A stretch of DNA of 51,571 nucleotides, from the NCBI RefSeq assembly GCF_022489065.1, contig NZ_JAKVTW010000023.1:1-51571 (forward strand), in the 5' to 3' direction. The position numbers and the translations under genes are program-made. The notes under the pieces are model-generated. The model did not search any database, had not been told where the DNA came from, and saw nothing but the letters and a program-made list of their open reading frames with translations. The DNA comes from Vreelandella neptunia. Its GTDB lineage: Bacteria > Pseudomonadota > Gammaproteobacteria > Pseudomonadales > Halomonadaceae. This document shows positions 26,567-36,233 of this stretch, piece after piece (the stretch's first letter is position 1; each line of letters opens with the position of its first letter).

Positions 26567-27396
26567 TCGGCAAATACCTGCAAAGCAGATTGAAGGACTG
26601 ATTGCGCCAAGTTCTTAGGGTCTGTATGTGAGGCTTTTTTCTCCTCCAGGGTCACCCGTACCTCTGCCCAGACCCACTCTCTTATGTCCGTTCGGCGCTC
26701 TTGGATCTGGGCTGGGTCATGCTTAAGTTTTTCGTAGGTCTGCCCGAGCTGCATATCGATGCGCTGACAGATTTGATTAGCAATTGTCAGACCAATCACT
26801 TCGGCAATTTGAGCATCTGTTAAATCAAAAATATCGACGTTCGGGTTGTTCTCGTAGAGCTTGGCTAGCGCATTAGTACCTGCGTCACGCAAAGATTCTT
26901 CGTCAATACTACCCGAATCTGAGATAACCTCTTTTAAGACCTCAAGCGCCAAGTCAGAAGCGGAAAGATTGCCCGCCCTACAGCGTGCTACCCAGTCCGT
27001 TACTCGCGGATCCGTACCATCTCGAACTGCTTCGAGGAACTGGCCGAGAGCCCCGGCTCCTTTTGCTGTGCTACGCATAGTGGAAGCAGCACGGCTTGCT
27101 CCTCCCATTCCTTTTGACACCATGCTCCGGATAGCACCACGAAGATTGTCGCGATTGCCATTTTTTAGGTAAGAACCCATTTGCGATCGCGCAGGACCAA
27201 AGCGACGATCTGGAGCAATAACATTCTCGCCTGCCACAGGCGAATCACTGTCAGGCGCCCCCTCGCCAATGTCTTGTTCAGGATCTGACTGTGTTTCACC
27301 ATCAGGATTGCTTGGTGCCGCTCCATCTGGAGCGAGCCATTCTGGGTCAAAAGGAGATCCTGCACGGCCACCACTACTAGATGTTGAAGTCCCCAT
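26563..27396 (-). CDS. qatB: QatB of the Qat system
   Basis: 277 residues. The start MGTSTSSSGGRAGSPFDPEWL (here split as MGTSTSSSGG and SPFDPEW) is the very recognisable N-terminal pattern of QatB. A Ser/Gly/Asp-rich linker to about residue 65 is followed by a mostly helical part with LGQFLEAVRDG. QatB has no catalytic motif and is known only as an essential component. It shares a TGATG junction with qatA and 4 bases with qatC. Confidence 0.88.
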   Translation of the reverse strand: MGTSTSSSGGRAGSPFDPEWLAPDGAAPSNPDGETQSDPEQDIGEGAPDSDSPVAGENVIAPDRRFGPARSQMGSYLKNGNRDNLRGAIRSMVSKGMGGASRAASTMRSTAKGAGALGQFLEAVRDGTDPRVTDWVARCRAGNLSASDLALEVLKEVISDSGSIDEESLRDAGTNALAKLYENNPNVDIFDLTDAQIAEVIGLTIANQICQRIDMQLGQTYEKLKHDPAQIQERRTDIREWVWAEVRVTLEEKKASHTDPKNLAQSVLQSALQVFAE

Positions 27397-29264
27397 CAGC
27401 GCTTCGCCTTCAAGTTCACAATCGCATTCTTAGTTGTCTTAGGCAGTTCGTTAAGATCCTTCCAACGATCTAAGACCTCGTGCGCCCATGGTTGGGCACC
27501 TAGGGTGGGAATAATGCCGGGCCCGACTTGCTTTAGAGGGGCTTGTTCTAACAAACTGGCTGCTTTTTTTCCAATTTCCGGAAAAACCTTGCAGCACTCA
27601 ATAAGCATCACAATTTCATCATTGCGCTTCCAATTGCGAGTGGTGCTACAGCTCAGCCATGCTTTGGACATCGCCAGTTCGGTCTGATCAGGCCCAATCT
27701 TGTTCATAAGGTCTGTGAGGGATTTATGCCCACTAGTGGCAGTCTTTAGAGCATCACGAAGTTTTCTTGAGTCAGGCGTCATGTTGTCATCGCCAAAGTC
27801 ACGCGTGCCCGAGTCACGGCTCAAGTGAAGCAATGGGCGTAAATCTTCAGTACCAAGTGCAGGTGGCAAATCGAGCCACTGACGAGTAAAAGGGTTGTCC
27901 TTGAAAGGCTCGGGCAACCGAGCCTGGCTTGCAGCAGCACTCTCTGCTTCAGCAAGAACCTCTACTCGACCGTCATTGTCCGAATGCACCTGTCCAGCCA
28001 ACGCTTCAGCTAGAGTTTCATCACAACGCTCAATAAGGTGCCATTTCGCCAATGCAGCGATATCTAGCTTGATTCCCTGCGGCGCAGAAAGAGCCTCTCG
28101 TAGATAAACTGTGTTTAGGAAGCGCTTCATAAGCCGAGGGTTAGCATTGACTGCTGATGAGCGATGAAGCAGAGACGCCAATCCCTCTGCGAGATCCATC
28201 AAGCTTCTCAATGTTTCGTCTGTTCCGACTAGTTCATAGAGAAACTCTTGATTGATCGTATCGCCTCTCCAGCTGTTTCTCAGTCTTTCGGGAATAAGCT
28301 TGAGCGCGCTTTCGAACTTCTCTTTAGTGAAAGTACCAGCCTTGGCCTCTCGCTCGAGCAAGAGCAGTGCCAGGTAGGCTTTTGCCTCATTGAGACCAAG
28401 CCGTGGAACGTGAAGTGGAACCTGGATGAGCTTGTCAAAGTAATTGGTGGCGACGTCACTCGAAATCCCAGCCCCATCGAAATGAACTTTTACCGCTGCC
28501 TTAATAAAGTCGTTATCGGCAGCAACGACGAATGCGCTGCGGGGGATAAATAGCAGCAGGCGAATAGACTCCAGCGTTGAAATAGCAGTTTGTGGAAGGC
28601 ACCGATCCAAATCATCGACAAAAATGACCAAGGTGACTTTTAGGTCGTCGAGAAGGCTTTCCAGCGTGTCACGGAAGGCTTGGATATGAGCCGGCATGGA
28701 AAACGGCTCACTCGGTCTCAATAACCCCCCCGCCGCAGCCGCGATACCCTCAGCATCCACGTCTACCTCTTGTGTTTTTCTTGCGTCCGTAGAAAGGAGG
28801 TTAACGATGGAATTGAACGTTTTGCCGAGTGCTCCAGCCGGAATGCCAGTCGTTAATGTCAGTGCGGCTTCACCGCTCAACTGAGCAATCCTGAGGAGGT
28901 TGATACGACGCCATAGCTCATCAACCTTATCTGCTATGGTCTCGTTTTCTTTCGCAAGCCGAACAATCTCGTCACCTACGATTTGAAGCAGAGCACTTCG
29001 CGCAGATTCAAAATCCTGATATAGCCACGGATTGAAAATTAGCACGACGAAGGTATTATCTGGTTTTTCGCTTCCATCTGATTCGGATAGTGTGTGCAAC
29101 CGTGCAGCAACCATCTTTATCAAAGATGACTTACCTGCTCCCCATCCCCCAGACACTCCAATGGAAATAGGAGCGCCATTTGCGCGCTTAAGCATACTCG
29201 CACAAGCATCAGCCACTACGCCAAAATTCAGGTAATCAATAGCCGTCTCATTGTCATGCCACAT
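27396..29264 (-). CDS. qatA: QatA, KAP-family P-loop ATPase of the Qat system
   Basis: About 622 residues from ATG 29264 (MWHDNETAIDYLNF), chosen because this is the family start; the frame is open to 29318. Walker A is GGWGAGKSS at 39-47, and Walker B is VIFVDDLDRC, the KAP signature. KAP ATPases have a membrane-associated insert; here ALGKTFNSIVNLL-type segments are only mildly hydrophobic. First gene of the qatABCD operon, all four genes overlapping or abutting. Confidence 0.88.
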   Translation of the reverse strand: MWHDNETAIDYLNFGVVADACASMLKRANGAPISIGVSGGWGAGKSSLIKMVAARLHTLSESDGSEKPDNTFVVLIFNPWLYQDFESARSALLQIVGDEIVRLAKENETIADKVDELWRRINLLRIAQLSGEAALTLTTGIPAGALGKTFNSIVNLLSTDARKTQEVDVDAEGIAAAAGGLLRPSEPFSMPAHIQAFRDTLESLLDDLKVTLVIFVDDLDRCLPQTAISTLESIRLLLFIPRSAFVVAADNDFIKAAVKVHFDGAGISSDVATNYFDKLIQVPLHVPRLGLNEAKAYLALLLLEREAKAGTFTKEKFESALKLIPERLRNSWRGDTINQEFLYELVGTDETLRSLMDLAEGLASLLHRSSAVNANPRLMKRFLNTVYLREALSAPQGIKLDIAALAKWHLIERCDETLAEALAGQVHSDNDGRVEVLAEAESAAASQARLPEPFKDNPFTRQWLDLPPALGTEDLRPLLHLSRDSGTRDFGDDNMTPDSRKLRDALKTATSGHKSLTDLMNKIGPDQTELAMSKAWLSCSTTRNWKRNDEIVMLIECCKVFPEIGKKAASLLEQAPLKQVGPGIIPTLGAQPWAHEVLDRWKDLNELPKTTKNAIVNLKAKR

Positions 29265-29379
29265 GGCTGAACATCCGTTATCCAAGATGCGTAGCAGGCA
29301 AAAATTTCTCGCCACCAAGGGATCAAACGTAACCGGAGCAGCTGCTAATTTCCATTAAAAAGTCTTAGGAATTTCCAAC

Positions 29380-29679
29380 CTAATGTTCGAATGGGTTCCT
29401 CTTGCGTATATTAAAAGCCCAGTTAGCCTTAGATTCACACCAAACTCGCCTGCGCAATCCTCTCGCTTCATTTAGCCTTACACCAAAGCGATAAGCGCAC
29501 GGCAATACAAACTGAAGTAAACATGCAATATCAGGGTCTCGTTGCGATGTTTCTATCCGTTGTTCCGGGAGCATCTCAGCTCTCACGTGCCGTCCTTGTT
29601 CTGCAACGGGAAGCTCATCCCAGTCAGGCTCTTCAATACCTTGTAAAGCGGCTACGCTATGAAAAATGGCTAAAATAGC
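29380..29679 (-). pseudogene. Small unrecognised gene or remnant between recombinases and qatA
   Basis: A 99-codon open stretch reads like protein (VAALQGIEEPDWDELPVAEQ, later VLPCAYRFGVRLNEARGLRR) but begins directly after a stop codon with no ATG. An ATG in the neighbouring frame (ATGAGCTATTTTAG) overlaps its start, so a one-base shift at the start is possible. No family recognised. The protein-like composition is the only evidence. Confidence 0.3.
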
Positions 29680-29756
29680 TCATATCTCTTAACTGGATTT
29701 TTTGCTAGTCAAACAAACCTGCATAAAAACGGTGGCCTCTTTGCTACCTAGTACCA

Positions 29757-30285
29757 TCAGGTCGACATCGTACGCCAGCTCCTCAAAAGCTTACACAATG
29801 CCCCCCAGTAGTTATGAATATTACTGTTTTCGAACGACTTAGAGCGCCTTCCTGTCCTTCCTTTGCCCATCCGGATAACCGACACAATCCAGATCACCAA
29901 CAGCGTGATGGCACTACTTAACTTACCGCTTCGCTGTGTTACCAGTTGTTCCATTGATTTTGCCGTTACCCTGGCTTGCGGCTTGGTATAGTCATCCAGT
30001 ATCTGTTTTAACTCTTTGAAAAGAAAAAGAGCCTGCTGCTGCAGCTCATGTTTCTCATCACGAGCTCTTAAAATAGCAGGCAGCGTTGTGGTAACCATCG
30101 AATGATCGGTGATGACTGGCGGCTGTGGAAAAATTAGCGATTTGCCGTGCACAATATGAATTTGAGCTTGCATGAGAAGGCTGGTGGCCACTATCCGTCC
30201 TGCTAACGCGCCAGACACAACGCCCGGCAACCCTAGAAGATTTGCTTGATCGACAATATTGGCCGTTTGCTAGCCCGGATTTCAT
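29757..30285 (-). pseudogene. Small helical protein gene downstream of the recombinases, apparently frameshifted
   Basis: GAGGAG lies 6 bases before an ATG at 30285 (MKSGLANGQ), but that frame soon becomes unprotein-like. The +1 frame takes over near 30260 with NIVDQANLLGLPGVVSGAL and continues as a plausible helical protein (LRARDEKHELQQQALFLFKELKQILDDY in parts) with one hydrophobic segment and a basic tail, to 29757. It is either a frameshifted gene or a site of recoding. It would be the fourth gene of the ParB-recombinase operon. Confidence 0.4.
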
Positions 30286-30513
30286 ATAGCTCCTCAGCAA
30301 GTAACGCACTCAGGACGCAATACCACTAAAAATCTATTGGCTCGGCTTAAATCACCTACTTTTTACCACTTCCTTTCGTTCAGACACACCTTACCCCTAC
30401 AGCGCCGGGCCGGGGCGACAACTCCCCCTTGATCAACCAGCCTAACGATCATAGATAGCAGTCCATGTTATTAATGGCTTACTTGTCTGACTCTTCCATT
30501 TCGGATTCTGCAC
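30286..30513. other. Spacer after the recombinase operon
   Basis: 228 bases between the large recombinase stop and the small downstream gene. No clear terminator or coding stretch was found; noted because the recombination site of the module might lie in such a spacer. Confidence 0.3.
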
Positions 30514-33500
30514 TTATAAGCTCCGAATACGCTTTTTTTCTTGCAAGGGCTTATTCTGCTGTTCATGCTTGGCCACTGCAGCCATCACGATACATGCCAA
30601 CACCAACACATAGCGCGCAGGGTACCCGCTATGAGAACGCTTATTTTGGTTAACAACATAGAACTTCACATTCCCCGTACCAAGCGGCTTGTTGAAGCGG
30701 GATCCCATTGACTTTAATTGCCACTCGACCTTGTGATAATGCGACGGCAGTCGTTTCTTCCATTCACTGAGCTGCTTTTTTGCAGGAAGAGATGATAGAG
30801 CACTAGGTATCACCTCAATAACAGCTTTGACGCCAGCATCTAAACTCACCACCCAACTCACAAAGTCCAAACCGTCATCGACATCACGAATCCATACATG
30901 CCCGTCGGTGGCACGGTGGTAGCGATAGAAGAAGCGAAGATGTTTACGAAGTACATCGGGGTGATGCTCAAACCATTGCGACCAGATCGCTTGGTACATC
31001 GCATACGCCACCGGACGTTCTGCAAGCGAGTGCGGCATTGGAAACCGGGGAGGTGCGCTATTACTCGCCGCTGGCTGCTTGCCTTTGGTGAGCCGATAGT
31101 GGCGAAAGGCACTCTTCCCTTGTCGTGTGCGTGCGGTCAGCACTCGTACCGCGCATGAAATTAACCCTTCTGCCTCGCCGTCACGAAGATTAAAGATACG
31201 CTCAACGTCTTCAAAACTCCGCTTATGCAAGAGGTCTAAAGCGGCTGCAATTTGTTCCAGCGAGAGCTCGCTCAGGCCTTGGCGTTCAAGGAGAACCTTA
31301 TCTGGTAGTGCCGGATAGGGCATAACGTCCTGCTGCTCTACATCAATCAACGGGCACATCGGAAAGGCCTTCTGGAGCCATAGAGGCGGCCGCTCACCGA
31401 AGCGCTCTTTCCATTTACGTAGGGTCGCCGGTTTAACCTCAATCAATCTATCCAAGGCTTCCAATTGAGCAATCGCATGGCTGGGAAGGCTGCCCTCTAC
31501 CGAATTAGATTTTTGGTGGCAATAATGATCAGACAATAGGCAGTTAAAATGTAAATAGCTACGAAGAGTTACTTCGGGGGATGCATGCCCCATCACTTGG
31601 GCTATGAAATACAGCCCTGAGCGGGATGGGCCATTAACCACTTTCTCCCATAGAGCTGCATGATGTTGAGGCACTGGCCACGGAACCTCAACACCATGAA
31701 AAGAGAGCAGCAAATAGTTAGCCAGCGAGTGGCGCAAATGATGAAAGCGCAGGCTTGGATCACCGGTGATACGCCGCATGCCTGTATGAATTTCCGTCTG
31801 CACTATGTCATCTCGCAATGGAGATACAGAATTACCCCCCTCGCCGAACAGCATGACACGACCATGTGTTGCCACGCTGTGCCGTTTGATGACAAAGGCC
31901 TTAAAGTCATCTAACTCAGTCTCTGTCAGCAAGTAGTGCAAGGGCAGCTGTCGGCGTGAATCATGACTCTTGATGGCAACATAGGCGTTATTGCGAATTA
32001 GAAGGGTAACGTCGGTATGTTCCAGCATCTGATTCAGCAAGATGTCATCTAGCTGGATAGAAAGAGCCTCACCTATCCTAAGTCCTGCGCGAAAACCGAG
32101 TACAAATATCCAGTAACGAATAGCACCCATCGCACTGGCCGCCTGGGAGGCCAGGTAACCCGACACTTGACGGTACTCTTCTTCCGATAAGCAGTTGGCA
32201 TCGGCATGATGTGCCACCGTCGCGCCGTCTCCGCTGAACTCCATGTACACGTTGGCCAAGCTAAGATCAGCGACAAGAAACGTATGAAACGAGCGCAACA
32301 CTGTCCAACGATAGCTGCGATTTTTCTCGGTCTTCGCCTGCTCCACCACGCACTGATAGGCTTCGACTAAGATAGCAAGCCGATCCTGATCGACTAATGT
32401 GTCCCCCATTGCCTGTAAAAGCGGCATGCTGATACCGAGATATTTATACAGGGTCGACTGCTTGCGTTTTTTTGTGCGGTGCAGAAAAAGCAACCAACGG
32501 CAGAGACATTCGACAATGGGCGCCATCTGTTGAGAGGCGGTAACGGCATTCTCTAGTTCTCGGGCAAGCTGCCCATAGCCTAGGCGTTTCTCTTCCCTGC
32601 GTTTGTAGAGGATGTCATGCAGCAACTTAAGCAGCTTGCGTCCCTCATATAACGGCTGATCACGGCCAAGTTGCTTCGTCGCCATCGGTGGGAGCTTGGT
32701 CTCAACTACTGTGGCCTCATCGCTTACCTGATTAGCTTCCTGTTTCGCGTGTACTCTGTACCCACCGCAGAGCAACTGCTGCCAACGGGCCTCGGCAAGC
32801 GAAGTACCCTGCTGCTTGCCAAGCGCACTATTGACCAGATAAGCAGGTACATGCAGTCGAAAAGCGGTCGCAGCATGCTCCTGACACTCTGAAAGTGTCA
32901 GCGCCTTCGCCCCTATAGCACGACAAAAATGGAGCCATGATGTCTTTGTCAGCATCTTGGCCTGCTGATAGCCATTTACCTTCTCACCAGGATGGCCAAA
33001 TTGCTCGATATGACGCATCAAGACGGCTAATGTCGACACACCCAAGTGCCAGCGACTGCGTGGAGGTACTTTGCCAGGCATGTCATCCGGCACCATCTCA
33101 TGCAAAACCAGCCAGGCAAACGACTTATACACGGCTAATGTAGAGGTGGCTAAAGGCAGTGAATTCAAAAACTTGGTACCCAGCAAACTATCACGCGTCA
33201 TAACACAATACAGAAACAGCCCCCAGCTGATCATTTCGGGTTCGAACCTACGGTGTCCTTGGTCCGCGTTGTCGTGCAAAAGAAGTGCCTGAAAATCTGC
33301 TTGTTGAATCGCGTAGTCGGCATATCGGCACCAGTCACGGTAATAGCTCATTGCTTCAAAGGATGAGGGCGTAAAGACACTTGCCGCGGGCCTGACCAAG
33401 TGCAGCGGTGCTGGAACGACCACTTCCCACCCTAGTTCCTGCTGCCCACGCCGCAACCCAAGTGACAAGAAGTTGATCTTGTTCCGCATTTCCACGACAG

Positions 33501-33741
33501 AACCACTGTCGGTTGTTTGCAGGGTCTCCTCCCACTGCTGGGTGGTCTCGGGCAGCACCTTGACACCATACTGACCTCGAACCAGGCCGGGATGCGCTTT
33601 CTGTAGCAGTTCAAGTACTGCCATTTGGTGGCGACGCCTATTTATTAAATGCTGTCTGTGACGCGCCTCGGCACCGCCGGCTCCTTCTGGAACTTTTATC
33701 AACTTCCAGCCGCTCCAAACCTCCTCGACCTGATCAGACAT
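30514..33741 (-). CDS. Very large tyrosine recombinase (catalytically complete)
   Basis: 1075 residues, about three times a normal phage integrase. The catalytic domain is central rather than terminal. Arg555 lies in RAGLRIGEAL, the HxxR box is HHLRH at 667-671, then His719 in VMGHASPE and Tyr729 in RSYLHF. More than 340 residues follow the tyrosine, and over 500 precede the first Arg. The gene overlaps the preceding recombinase by 8 bases (ATGTCTGA), so the two are co-translated. The architecture resembles multi-recombinase integration modules such as RIT elements or GInts, but I cannot assign it to either. Confidence 0.85.
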   Translation of the reverse strand: MSDQVEEVWSGWKLIKVPEGAGGAEARHRQHLINRRRHQMAVLELLQKAHPGLVRGQYGVKVLPETTQQWEETLQTTDSGSVVEMRNKINFLSLGLRRGQQELGWEVVVPAPLHLVRPAASVFTPSSFEAMSYYRDWCRYADYAIQQADFQALLLHDNADQGHRRFEPEMISWGLFLYCVMTRDSLLGTKFLNSLPLATSTLAVYKSFAWLVLHEMVPDDMPGKVPPRSRWHLGVSTLAVLMRHIEQFGHPGEKVNGYQQAKMLTKTSWLHFCRAIGAKALTLSECQEHAATAFRLHVPAYLVNSALGKQQGTSLAEARWQQLLCGGYRVHAKQEANQVSDEATVVETKLPPMATKQLGRDQPLYEGRKLLKLLHDILYKRREEKRLGYGQLARELENAVTASQQMAPIVECLCRWLLFLHRTKKRKQSTLYKYLGISMPLLQAMGDTLVDQDRLAILVEAYQCVVEQAKTEKNRSYRWTVLRSFHTFLVADLSLANVYMEFSGDGATVAHHADANCLSEEEYRQVSGYLASQAASAMGAIRYWIFVLGFRAGLRIGEALSIQLDDILLNQMLEHTDVTLLIRNNAYVAIKSHDSRRQLPLHYLLTETELDDFKAFVIKRHSVATHGRVMLFGEGGNSVSPLRDDIVQTEIHTGMRRITGDPSLRFHHLRHSLANYLLLSFHGVEVPWPVPQHHAALWEKVVNGPSRSGLYFIAQVMGHASPEVTLRSYLHFNCLLSDHYCHQKSNSVEGSLPSHAIAQLEALDRLIEVKPATLRKWKERFGERPPLWLQKAFPMCPLIDVEQQDVMPYPALPDKVLLERQGLSELSLEQIAAALDLLHKRSFEDVERIFNLRDGEAEGLISCAVRVLTARTRQGKSAFRHYRLTKGKQPAASNSAPPRFPMPHSLAERPVAYAMYQAIWSQWFEHHPDVLRKHLRFFYRYHRATDGHVWIRDVDDGLDFVSWVVSLDAGVKAVIEVIPSALSSLPAKKQLSEWKKRLPSHYHKVEWQLKSMGSRFNKPLGTGNVKFYVVNQNKRSHSGYPARYVLVLACIVMAAVAKHEQQNKPLQEKKRIRSL

Positions 33742-36232
33742 CCGCTAGCCCCTGCTGAACCGTCCACCCTGCTTCGCGGCGCATTTTGCTTAGAACCGGC
33801 GCTAATTCTCGAAACATCTCAACGGGAGACAATGTGGAGAATCCACCAAACGGCTCCTGACCTTGCTGGGCATGCCCCAAGAAAGCGTTGACCAGCTCAC
33901 CACGGACGCCTTCGGCGCGAAGGGTGCTGCGCAGATAGTGCCGACTGGCGTTGATTGGTAATGTATAAATAGGCACTTGCTGCCTCAGATTCTCCGGTGA
34001 AAGCTGCACCACCTGCCAGCTGTCACTAATAAAGAACATCAGCGGTACGTTCGGCCGTGGCTCGCTCAGCACCGCATCGAGGTGCTCATAAAGGGAGTTA
34101 CGCTGATACAGACGGGCCTGCAAAACTTCCAAGTGATAGGCATAACAACGTAGCTGCTCAAGCACCTCCGGCAACAACCAGACCACCCTCGCTTGGCTCA
34201 TCGCTTCGTCGTCTTTGTCGGAGATCACCAGAAAACCTGTATCAAAGTCGATTTCCCGCCAACGAAAAACCAGGTCATTGACAGCCCTGTAACCGGTCGC
34301 AAAAAGAATCCAGAAAGCCATATAGGCCACGTAATGATTGTGCACCTGCCGCCAGCTCTCCTCGCCGGGTGCCAGACGCTTTGCTGCCCGCAGATCATTC
34401 TTAAGATGTTTGACCAAACGAGTCAGCAACATCGGCTTGAGGTTCAACTTACTGCCGTGGTCGCCACTGTTCGAAACGGGTTGCTGAAAGGCATAATAGT
34501 GTTTCTCTTCGACGCTCAGGTACTTATAGATACTATTGCGTAGCGATACGGCCGCGTCATGATAAAGGGCCTCAAGGTAGCCAGCTGGAACGCTGTAATA
34601 ATGGGCGGCCACATCAGCGATGGTGAAACGTTGCCCGGTCAGCAGGTAAGCGTCTACCCAGTCGCTGGAGTGACCAACAATCTCATCGAACAGGGCCTGA
34701 CTGATCCGCAGCGGTGTTAGCCGCATACGATGGGCACGGTTGGCTTTCGACACTGCCGCACGCATTGCACCTTCAATCGCTTCACGGCGGTGTTCGGGAA
34801 ACAATCCACGGTATTTTGCTCGCCCCTTTCGCGCTAACCCAAGGTTTGAGATAAACTTGCCAATCCGCACGGGGCTTGCGACCACTACCACGTCATCTAC
34901 CAATGCAGGCGTGCTAGCACCGGCCGTATAGAGCAGCGTTTTCGCGTCGTCCTGAAGGCTGTTGCGCCACTCCGGCGTGGGAATCGGCAACACGAAAGCG
35001 TGCTCGTCAATCAGAAAAGCGAGCACTTCCTTGCGGTGTTTCGGCAGCTCACCTTGATGGTTGTAGACGCGCATTCCCAGTAGTTGCTCGACGGGTCGCC
35101 CAAGCCAGATCATCAGCAACAGTAGCAGGCCAGCATAAACACCTTCTGCATCACGTTGCTCAAAACGTCCTCGCCCAGTAAATAGCTGAAAGGCGAGTTC
35201 CGCCGCCGTCGCCAACTCGACCCGACCGAGACTCGCATAGCGATAGAAAAGGCGCTGATTAGACTGACTGATATGCTGGATTCGGCTTTTCTGGCGCCTG
35301 ATCAAATCCCTAAGATCAAAGCCTAACGTAGGTGATGCTTTACTCTCCGTAAAAGAAACGGCGCGCAGCTTCTGGGTCTCTTTAGGATGTAGCCCCGCTG
35401 TGCGCTGGCGCCCCTGAGACTGTTCGTCGCCGATCGACTCCGAGAACTGAACCGATACCTCAGGTCCTTCTCTATCCTCATCATCACCGTCCGGCAACAC
35501 CACTTGCCGTTCAACTAGTCGACCTGATCGGCCACCTCCTCCTCCACCTTCCCGTGTTTTGCCTTTAAGGCTGAGCACCTTACGAACGAGCAGTTCAATG
35601 CCAGCCAGGGATTCACGAACCTCATCACCTTCACCTTCTCCTTCAAGCAAATGTTTCTGATAATAGCCTTTAAGAGTGGTATCAGTATCTACTTGCTCCA
35701 GCAGCGAAAGGGCCTTCTTGCCTTGACCAATTGTGCGGATATCTCGGCAGGCGGCAGTTATCTCAGAACCAATACGTTCTTGATGCCGCCTTCGCTGAAT
35801 GGCCGAGCACGCCATGACAACACCAGTATGCTGCCAGTAACCACCATGATCGTAGCATTCAGAGCCAGGCGTCAGAATCAGCATGGCCCATTCGGGATGG
35901 TCATTAATAATGCCTCGCTGTTTGCCTGATCGATCCAGCCACTCGTCTGGACAGCTATAGGCATTTGATGCTTCAACTGAAGTAACAAGCTGACCTATCA
36001 GCAACAGATAGTTTAAAAGACTCGCCTGCCCTTCTACCTCATCTCCTTCCTCAAGGTTCTCCCGTAAGCCCTCGATCTCCTGAATCGCTTTCAGTGCACG
36101 CTGCAGGTTGCTCATGACTAATACCAGATGGGTCAGACTGGCAGGCGCTTTTAAAAGGGAAAGCAGTTCCTCTACGCGGTCTGCCGAAGTACCACTCAAT
36201 TTTGCTAGTTGCTCTAGGCCAGTATCGCTCAT
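33734..36232 (-). CDS. Large tyrosine-recombinase-like protein lacking the nucleophilic Tyr
   Basis: 832 residues from ATG 36232 (MSDTGLEQLAKLSG), one base after the TGA of the ParB-like gene; the frame is open to 36361, but that would overlap the upstream gene by 128 bases. The recombinase fold is seen late: Arg649 in ATGYRAVNDLVF, HYLR at 765-768, GH at 786-787. Where Tyr should be, about ten residues after the His, the sequence is GQEPFGGFSTLSP, and no Tyr occurs from there to the C-terminus. A glycine-rich basic stretch near residues 270-285 suggests a linker. Likely a non-cleaving partner of the following recombinase. Confidence 0.8.
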   Translation of the reverse strand: MSDTGLEQLAKLSGTSADRVEELLSLLKAPASLTHLVLVMSNLQRALKAIQEIEGLRENLEEGDEVEGQASLLNYLLLIGQLVTSVEASNAYSCPDEWLDRSGKQRGIINDHPEWAMLILTPGSECYDHGGYWQHTGVVMACSAIQRRRHQERIGSEITAACRDIRTIGQGKKALSLLEQVDTDTTLKGYYQKHLLEGEGEGDEVRESLAGIELLVRKVLSLKGKTREGGGGGGRSGRLVERQVVLPDGDDEDREGPEVSVQFSESIGDEQSQGRQRTAGLHPKETQKLRAVSFTESKASPTLGFDLRDLIRRQKSRIQHISQSNQRLFYRYASLGRVELATAAELAFQLFTGRGRFEQRDAEGVYAGLLLLLMIWLGRPVEQLLGMRVYNHQGELPKHRKEVLAFLIDEHAFVLPIPTPEWRNSLQDDAKTLLYTAGASTPALVDDVVVVASPVRIGKFISNLGLARKGRAKYRGLFPEHRREAIEGAMRAAVSKANRAHRMRLTPLRISQALFDEIVGHSSDWVDAYLLTGQRFTIADVAAHYYSVPAGYLEALYHDAAVSLRNSIYKYLSVEEKHYYAFQQPVSNSGDHGSKLNLKPMLLTRLVKHLKNDLRAAKRLAPGEESWRQVHNHYVAYMAFWILFATGYRAVNDLVFRWREIDFDTGFLVISDKDDEAMSQARVVWLLPEVLEQLRCYAYHLEVLQARLYQRNSLYEHLDAVLSEPRPNVPLMFFISDSWQVVQLSPENLRQQVPIYTLPINASRHYLRSTLRAEGVRGELVNAFLGHAQQGQEPFGGFSTLSPVEMFRELAPVLSKMRREAGWTVQQGLADV

Positions 36233-36233
36233 A

